A stretch of DNA of 64,000 nucleotides from positions 27,438,944-27,502,943 of the forward strand of contig CM031864.1 in the NCBI GenBank assembly GCA_018697195.1, in the 5' to 3' direction. This stretch comes from Certhia americana (taxonomy: Eukaryota > Chordata > Aves > Passeriformes > Certhiidae). Positions within the stretch are counted from its first letter, which is position 1; every line of letters starts with the position of its first letter. The notes under the pieces were generated by a model. That model ran no database searches and was not told the DNA's origin. It saw nothing but the letters and a program-made list of their open reading frames with translations. A program made the position numbers and the translations under genes. Positions 62,365 to 64,000 of the stretch are shown one piece after another.

Positions 62365-64000
62365 TACGATTATCACTGTATAGGAACACAGTTTGTGGTG
62401 ATTTGGAATGGGGCTGTGGCCAAGCCTCATTCCTAGTGGGCTTCAGCTGTGTAAGGCAGGTGACATGGAATGCTGAGGTGTACTGACCAATCACAGAAGG
62501 GTGAAGGAGTCAGACAGGTGTAATGCATGTAGGATGAATGGTGTAAAGGTTGTTCAGAAGAACAAGACGTCAGTGGTGCTTGTAGTCATTCATGAGGTCA
62601 GTTGTACATTCTCCCTCATCACTGTATTTTAATTTTCTTTCAATTATTAAACTGTTCTTATGTCAATATGCAAGCTTTTCTTTGATCCTTCTCCTCATTC
62701 CACCAGGGCAAGGAGGGAGAGAAGGAGGGTTGAGCCGTGTGGTGCTTAATTTCCAGTTGTGTTTGAAACCACACCAGTCCTTTTTGGACAGTCAGTACTT
62801 GTTTTCCTGTTTGGAAACCAAACCAAAACCTCAGCCTCTTATACAATCTCATTGCTTCCATGTATGTGTACATAAACTGGTGACAGAACAGAGGCAAATA
62901 ATGTTGTTTGCAAGAGTCAGCATGTTTGAAAATGTTATAACAGTTAGTTTAGTAAATACCATCTGTATTACCATATCTTTCAGGCTTTAACTTCTGAAGA
63001 TTTGTATGATTTTGCCAGAGAGGTGTTGAAAGAGCTGAAAAAGAGGAGCAAGTATCTTGACTGCTTCTTAGTAAAAGCAAACATCCCACATGCCACTGTA
63101 AGATAACATGCACATTCTCTGTATTTTATTTCATAATGAGAGAATTTTCATTTCATTAAAACATGTACATGTTTGAATGGCTTTTCAGAATTTGTGCTTT
63201 GAATTTTCAAATGAAAAAAGAATCTGCATTAGGCTGAGATTTCAAAGACACTGTAACATTAGGGCAGCCTTTTTAAGAGGCTGAGTAAATCACCAAGTTT
63301 ACTAAATGCTGAAGAGATACATGGCATTGCAATTAATTGCTGAATTCTTCACAAGAGTTTGTTTTCAAGGTGCAGCACTATTCAGAGGTACATATTTCAC
63401 GGGCTTTTTAAATTTTTTTTTTTTTTAAATCCCGAATGGGTCCTGAAGGCATTGTGTGTTTATCAAATAGATTGTGTTTTCTTTCCTCCCCTTTCTGGAA
63501 AGTCTGTCTTTATTTTGTAATCTCAGTGAATCATTATTTTAGGAGTATGTCCTTAAATACTGTTTATGATGACTATGAGGACTTACTCTTAACTGCTTTG
63601 AAGTGTTTTAGAGCTGTACGGTTGTGACAATGCTGTTAGAATGACAAAAATTTTATTTCAGCCTGTGAAGCAAGATATTGTCTGTTTAGAAAATCTGCTT
63701 TCATAGTTAGTCATTACATGGAATGCTTTCACTAACTGCCTTCTATGGTCTACAGGGCTTCATTTTTCTTCCCTTTTCAGAAAGACTTCACCACTCCTGA
63801 TACAGATGGTACATTGCAAGAGGACTTCACCACTCTTGACATGGATGGAAGGTTACAAGATTTCACTGCTCTTGCTGTTCCAAAAGAGAGTCTCAGAGAT
63901 GAGAGCAAAAGGATGGTGATGGGACTGGATCCTGACAAATTCCCTTTGTTAAATCCGAGCAGAATGGATACATCAATGTTTGATGATTTGGCAATAAAGG
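44793..64000 (+). CDS. CCDC180: CCDC180, coiled-coil protein 180 (5' part and 3' end incomplete)
   Basis: Twenty-five GT-AG exons can be joined with consistent phase at every junction into about 1,134 codons without a stop. The product is rich in Glu, Lys, Leu and Gln and lacks a signal peptide or membrane segment, as expected of a long coiled-coil cytoskeletal protein. It matches my memory of mammalian CCDC180 along its length: for example EFMASEEIQNPPTV, TLLPPSHTKSDINEW, LWELISYSISISQHF, SGNTYIV, FEHLEKWF and EEALGKLRDSNVGFLKSCR. The N-terminal half corresponds to the DUF4455 region; the C-terminal DUF4456 region should lie past the window. The mammalian protein is about 1,650-1,700 residues, so roughly two thirds is present. 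Mammalian CCDC180 is associated with testis and motile cilia, but its molecular role is poorly known. Upstream N-terminal coding exon(s) are probably missing from this model. Confidence 0.9.
45521..45952 (+). mobile_element. Solo LTR in CCDC180 intron 1
   Basis: A TATA box (TATTTAAGG, 45805-45813) is followed by a perfect 6-bp stem-loop (CTTGGC/GCCAAG, 45841-45857), a variant poly(A) signal AGTAAA (45863-45868), a T-rich tract and the end TTTTTCACA. This is a retroviral U3-R-U5 order in sense with the gene. The left end is approximate. Confidence 0.72.
46384..46466 (+). CDS. CCDC180: CCDC180 exon 2
   Basis: The acceptor TTTCTGTTTCAG and donor G|GTAAAA frame QPTTFPGPWGNVDTSSAEK and onward to GLPDVV. 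The first base completes an arginine codon split with exon 1. A low-complexity linker, weakly conserved. Confidence 0.7.
46540..47190. mobile_element. LTR-like element in CCDC180 intron 2
   Basis: It contains GGTTGCAGTCCTGTC, GGTTCAGGTGGTCCATCCCC and GAATGATGTAATCCCATGAG, in the same order as the block at about 14.2-14.4 kb. Both therefore belong to one ERVL-like LTR family. Ends are approximate and orientation is not settled. Confidence 0.5.
47755..48251 (+). mobile_element. LTR immediately upstream of CCDC180 exon 3
   Basis: It contains a near-terminal AATAAA (48152-48157) followed by about 95 bp ending CACTTCATAACCAC, consistent with R-U5 in sense orientation. Its U3-like part carries the palindromic motif GCGCATGCGCA (47930-47940). 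It lies less than 100 bp before exon 3. The left end is approximate. Confidence 0.6.
48348..48457 (+). CDS. CCDC180: CCDC180 exon 3
   Basis: The acceptor TTCCTTGGCAG and donor AGG|GTAGGG enclose VPEETGSGAWKCLAEW and RQKRHNRAVTEMQQELD. This is the start of the conserved coiled-coil region. The preceding intron carries two LTRs. Confidence 0.85.
48543..48671 (+). CDS. CCDC180: CCDC180 exon 4
   Basis: Encodes EMESSVLKLQEFLQLEVMK and on to LALEGFSFE, phase 0 at both ends (acceptor CTGTTTTAG, donor GAA|GTAAGG). Strong heptad-like helix. Confidence 0.9.
48829..48939 (+). CDS. CCDC180: CCDC180 exon 5
   Basis: Encodes GLEKLWNMIHEESSNRKKW and DESLKDVERSRAVK between acceptor TTTTATTGCAG and donor AAA|GTAAGC, phase 0 at both ends. 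DUF4455 region. Confidence 0.92.
50030..50125 (+). CDS. CCDC180: CCDC180 exon 6
   Basis: Encodes 32 residues, IADVLTKYTVKLEEISFFL and APDVHKLINDKAM, phase 0 at both ends (acceptor TATTGCACAG, donor ATG|GTAAAT). The PDVHKLIN block matches a conserved position of the family. Confidence 0.92.
50373..50536 (+). CDS. CCDC180: CCDC180 exon 7
   Basis: Encodes NINRALLGNERATAKLLFNL through KNCLVQSF, ending two bases into an arginine codon (donor CAG|GTCAGA). The reading frame continues into intronic sequence if unspliced. Confidence 0.92.
50704..50823 (+). CDS. CCDC180: CCDC180 exon 8
   Basis: Encodes EFMASEEIQNPPTVKMEMEN and IVLSEQRLRVLQHI. Acceptor CATCCTGCAG, donor TTGG|GTATGG. EFMASE and PPTV are conserved landmarks of CCDC180. 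Confidence 0.92.
51508..51587 (+). CDS. CCDC180: CCDC180 exon 9
   Basis: Encodes TLLPPSHTKSDINEWYRTLE and NLNKDI; donor ATAG|GTAAGT. I chose the acceptor TTTGATAG at 51507 because the resulting length matches the mammalian protein. An upstream in-frame acceptor (TTTTAAG at 51477) would add ten residues. Confidence 0.85.
52267..52355 (+). CDS. CCDC180: CCDC180 exon 10
   Basis: Encodes DTHNVECVKKMRVQYELVQS and KCQEKVQMFK; acceptor TATCATTCAG, donor AAG|GTGAGT. The first codon is split with exon 9. Confidence 0.92.
52829..52948 (+). CDS. CCDC180: CCDC180 exon 11
   Basis: Encodes 40 residues from MTLLDMNICTVEDVEVVHS to FEEELEHMD, phase 0 at both ends; acceptor TTTTCATTTAG, donor GAT|GTACGT. Confidence 0.9.
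53429..53453 (+). repeat. Poly-T tract in CCDC180 intron 11
   Basis: A run of about 24 T ahead of CTCCAG. It resembles a polypyrimidine tract, but no phase-compatible exon follows that is needed by the model. Confidence 0.6.
53596..53769 (+). CDS. CCDC180: CCDC180 exon 12
   Basis: Encodes SDFKEMAKWHKQHCQDLYSC through EFRWEQDNVIQ, 58 codons, phase 0 at both ends (acceptor TTTCCTTTAG, donor CAG|GTATGA). It joins exon 11 directly in frame, and the join agrees with the mammalian protein length. Confidence 0.9.
54289..54404 (+). CDS. CCDC180: CCDC180 exon 13
   Basis: Encodes MMKDDLDTILKKMKMESYEE and YLENALSSLNQIKT; acceptor TGGCCTTAG, donor TAG|GTATGA. Highly charged coiled coil. Confidence 0.9.
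55611..55755 (+). CDS. CCDC180: CCDC180 exon 14
   Basis: Encodes YLKFDRNETLKQIVMDEVMA and YPKAILWELISYSISISQHF; donor CAG|GTAAAA. The LISYS-SISQHF block is among the best conserved in the family and marks the end of the DUF4455 half. Confidence 0.92.
56178..56241 (+). CDS. CCDC180: CCDC180 exon 15
   Basis: Encodes NLQGTIDSTVQDQDNTSTVQ and one further residue; acceptor TTTGCTTTTAG, donor ACAG|GTATTT. Start of the acidic, poorly conserved linker. Confidence 0.8.
56397..56943 (-). mobile_element. CR1 LINE in CCDC180 intron, antisense
   Basis: The + strand opens ATCATAGAGTATCCTGATTT and reads GGAAGGGACCCATAGGG, CAACAATCCCACCCTGTGCA, GAGCCTGTTCAGTGCCTGAG, and finally GCCCAGAGCAGAGCAGGACA and CACTCTCGACTGG. 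This is the reverse complement of CR1 with its 3' tail at 56397 and its 5' truncation at about 56943. The next coding exon starts at 56949, so the element supplies essentially the whole 3' end of the intron. Confidence 0.85.
56949..57124 (+). CDS. CCDC180: CCDC180 exon 16
   Basis: Encodes DRQKIDNSSCQRSAGETNLA and on to NQGPSIMQ; donor CAG|GTAAGT. The acceptor GGTGTCAG lies about 5 bp beyond an antisense CR1, and its pyrimidine context (CACTCTCGACTGG) appears CR1-derived. The exon is phase-compatible with both neighbours and falls in the acidic linker. Confidence 0.78.
57704..57921 (+). CDS. CCDC180: CCDC180 exon 17
   Basis: Encodes STSKSSEAESAEIASEVFST, then SGNTYIVRGVEEAGKTDI, and YVLFTEAMFVKLKK. 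Acceptor CATTTCCCAG, donor AAG|GTGAGT. SGNTY is a conserved landmark at the end of the linker. Confidence 0.9.
58454..58629 (+). CDS. CCDC180: CCDC180 exon 18
   Basis: Encodes IRLCIFEHLEKWFAESLSNS through EKIQTNIYNVRA; acceptor CAATCATAG, donor GCTG|GTATGG. FEHLEKWF and IYNVRA are conserved family blocks. Confidence 0.92.
59704..59884 (+). CDS. CCDC180: CCDC180 exon 19
   Basis: Encodes ELSLHKEHLERHCAVLAEGL, EFLKFLDQLNNLNTNF and the end ...LLHAPVTG; acceptor CTTTCTTCTCAG, donor GGCA|GTAAGT. Confidence 0.92.
60409..60555 (+). CDS. CCDC180: CCDC180 exon 20
   Basis: Encodes SASSSNNLESELHNHLKSVR and HLEEALGKLRDSNVGFLKSC; acceptor TTTGCTGTTAG, donor GCAG|GTATAT. Confidence 0.92.
60818..60962 (+). 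CDS. CCDC180: CCDC180 exon 21
   Basis: Encodes LFSEVGDFSDEEVKFFNQCL through EKIKLSCLEQ; acceptor TTGCTTTCAG, donor CAG|GTATGC. Confidence 0.92.
61174..61290 (+). CDS. CCDC180: CCDC180 exon 22
   Basis: Encodes 39 residues from ATELFKQSEKKFASLSLSRA to KLRQQIKSE, phase 0 at both ends; acceptor GTTCTTAAAG, donor GAG|GTACAA. Confidence 0.9.
61700..61822 (+). CDS. CCDC180: CCDC180 exon 23
   Basis: Encodes VANSNLQSVTLKSYLEKLQQ and KRDAYVHSTADEE; acceptor CTGCTTTAG. Two in-frame donors exist: GAA|GTAACT after 61798 and ATG|GTATTT after 61822. The longer form adds VTSNHHEM. Either keeps phase 0. Confidence 0.82.
62326..62365. repeat. ATT microsatellite inside the LTR
   Basis: About a dozen ATT units, normal in this LTR family between its U3-like part and the poly(A) region. 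Confidence 0.9.
62372..62627. mobile_element. Nested insertion flanked by 10-bp direct repeats
   Basis: ATCACTGTAT occurs at 62372-62381 and again at 62618-62627, bracketing 236 bp that the LTR family does not normally contain, as far as I remember it. The insert starts AGGAACACAGTTTGTGG and ends ACATTCTCCCTC, without a poly(A) tail or a TG/CA pair. The family is unknown. Confidence 0.55.
62984..63097 (+). CDS. CCDC180: CCDC180 exon 24
   Basis: Encodes ALTSEDLYDFAREVLKELKK and RSKYLDCFLVKANIPHAT, phase 0 at both ends; acceptor ATCTTTCAG, donor ACT|GTAAGA. Confidence 0.92.
63781..64000 (+). CDS. CCDC180: CCDC180 exon 25 (cut by window end)
   Basis: The acceptor CTTCCCTTTTCAG opens KDFTTPDTDGTLQ and continues past three diverging copies of a DFTTxDxDGxLQ unit, then MVMGLDPDKFPLLNPSRMD. 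The exon runs to the last base of the window, so its end and the remaining C-terminal region are not visible. Confidence 0.88.

Larger units (their letters stand above)
61945..62776 (+). mobile_element. Solo LTR with 5-bp target duplication
   Basis: It starts TGTCCTGGATACAGCTGGGA and ends TTTGAAACCACACCA, flanked by perfect GTCCT repeats (61940-61944 and 62777-62781). The interior shows landmarks of a common avian LTR: ACAGTGTTGTGTTTTGGATT, GTGACCCAAACTGGCC-type and GGTGGTGAGCATTGGTATTG, then an ATT repeat and TTATTAAACTGTTCTTATG. It sits in the intron between exons 23 and 24, in sense. A nested insertion lies at 62382-62617. Confidence 0.9.

Noticed and set aside
1..64000. CRISPR arrays, tRNA or rRNA genes, bacterial operons
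   Set aside because: No regularly spaced short repeats, cloverleaf-type A/B boxes, or rRNA-like conserved stretches were seen. The sequence is vertebrate.

Overview
The window looks like bird DNA, probably from a songbird. The evidence is many CR1 LINE fragments ending in the ATTCTATG-type 3' tail, several recognisable avian endogenous-retrovirus LTRs, and one vertebrate gene with small exons and GT-AG introns. There are no bacterial-style operons, CRISPR arrays or long intact reading frames. No species or chromosome marker is visible. As I recall, the gene is Z-linked in chicken, so a Z-chromosome origin is plausible but inferred.

Region 1-42.4 kb holds no convincing host exon. It is AT-rich DNA filled with repeats: CR1 fragments of both orientations; LTR-like pieces; a recognisable ERV solo LTR at about 21.1-22.2 kb; an ERVL-type LTR at 31.5-32.1 kb; and two related 1.5-1.7 kb elements (about 1.86-3.56 and 16.39-17.90 kb) with similar ends but different cores. 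It also has a 0.7 kb pyrimidine-rich minisatellite with a 10-N assembly gap, and a composite retroviral block at 37.1-39.3 kb. In that block an ERVL-like integrase remnant and 3' LTR sit next to a different 5' LTR with a lysine-tRNA-like primer binding site.

Region 42.5-43.6 kb is a CpG island and the likely promoter of the downstream gene. It contains a GC box and a candidate RFX X-box, as expected for a cilium or flagellum gene.

Region 44.8-64.0 kb is the 5' two thirds or so of CCDC180 (coiled-coil domain-containing protein 180) on the + strand. I resolve 25 coding exons, and the reading phase agrees across all 24 junctions, giving about 1,134 codons. The first coding exon(s) and the C-terminal end are not resolved or lie outside the window. 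The introns carry at least four LTRs and CR1 copies. One antisense CR1 stops about 5 bp before a coding exon, and one solo LTR has a perfect 5-bp target duplication plus a nested insertion. The last exon in the window carries a short in-frame amino-acid repeat.
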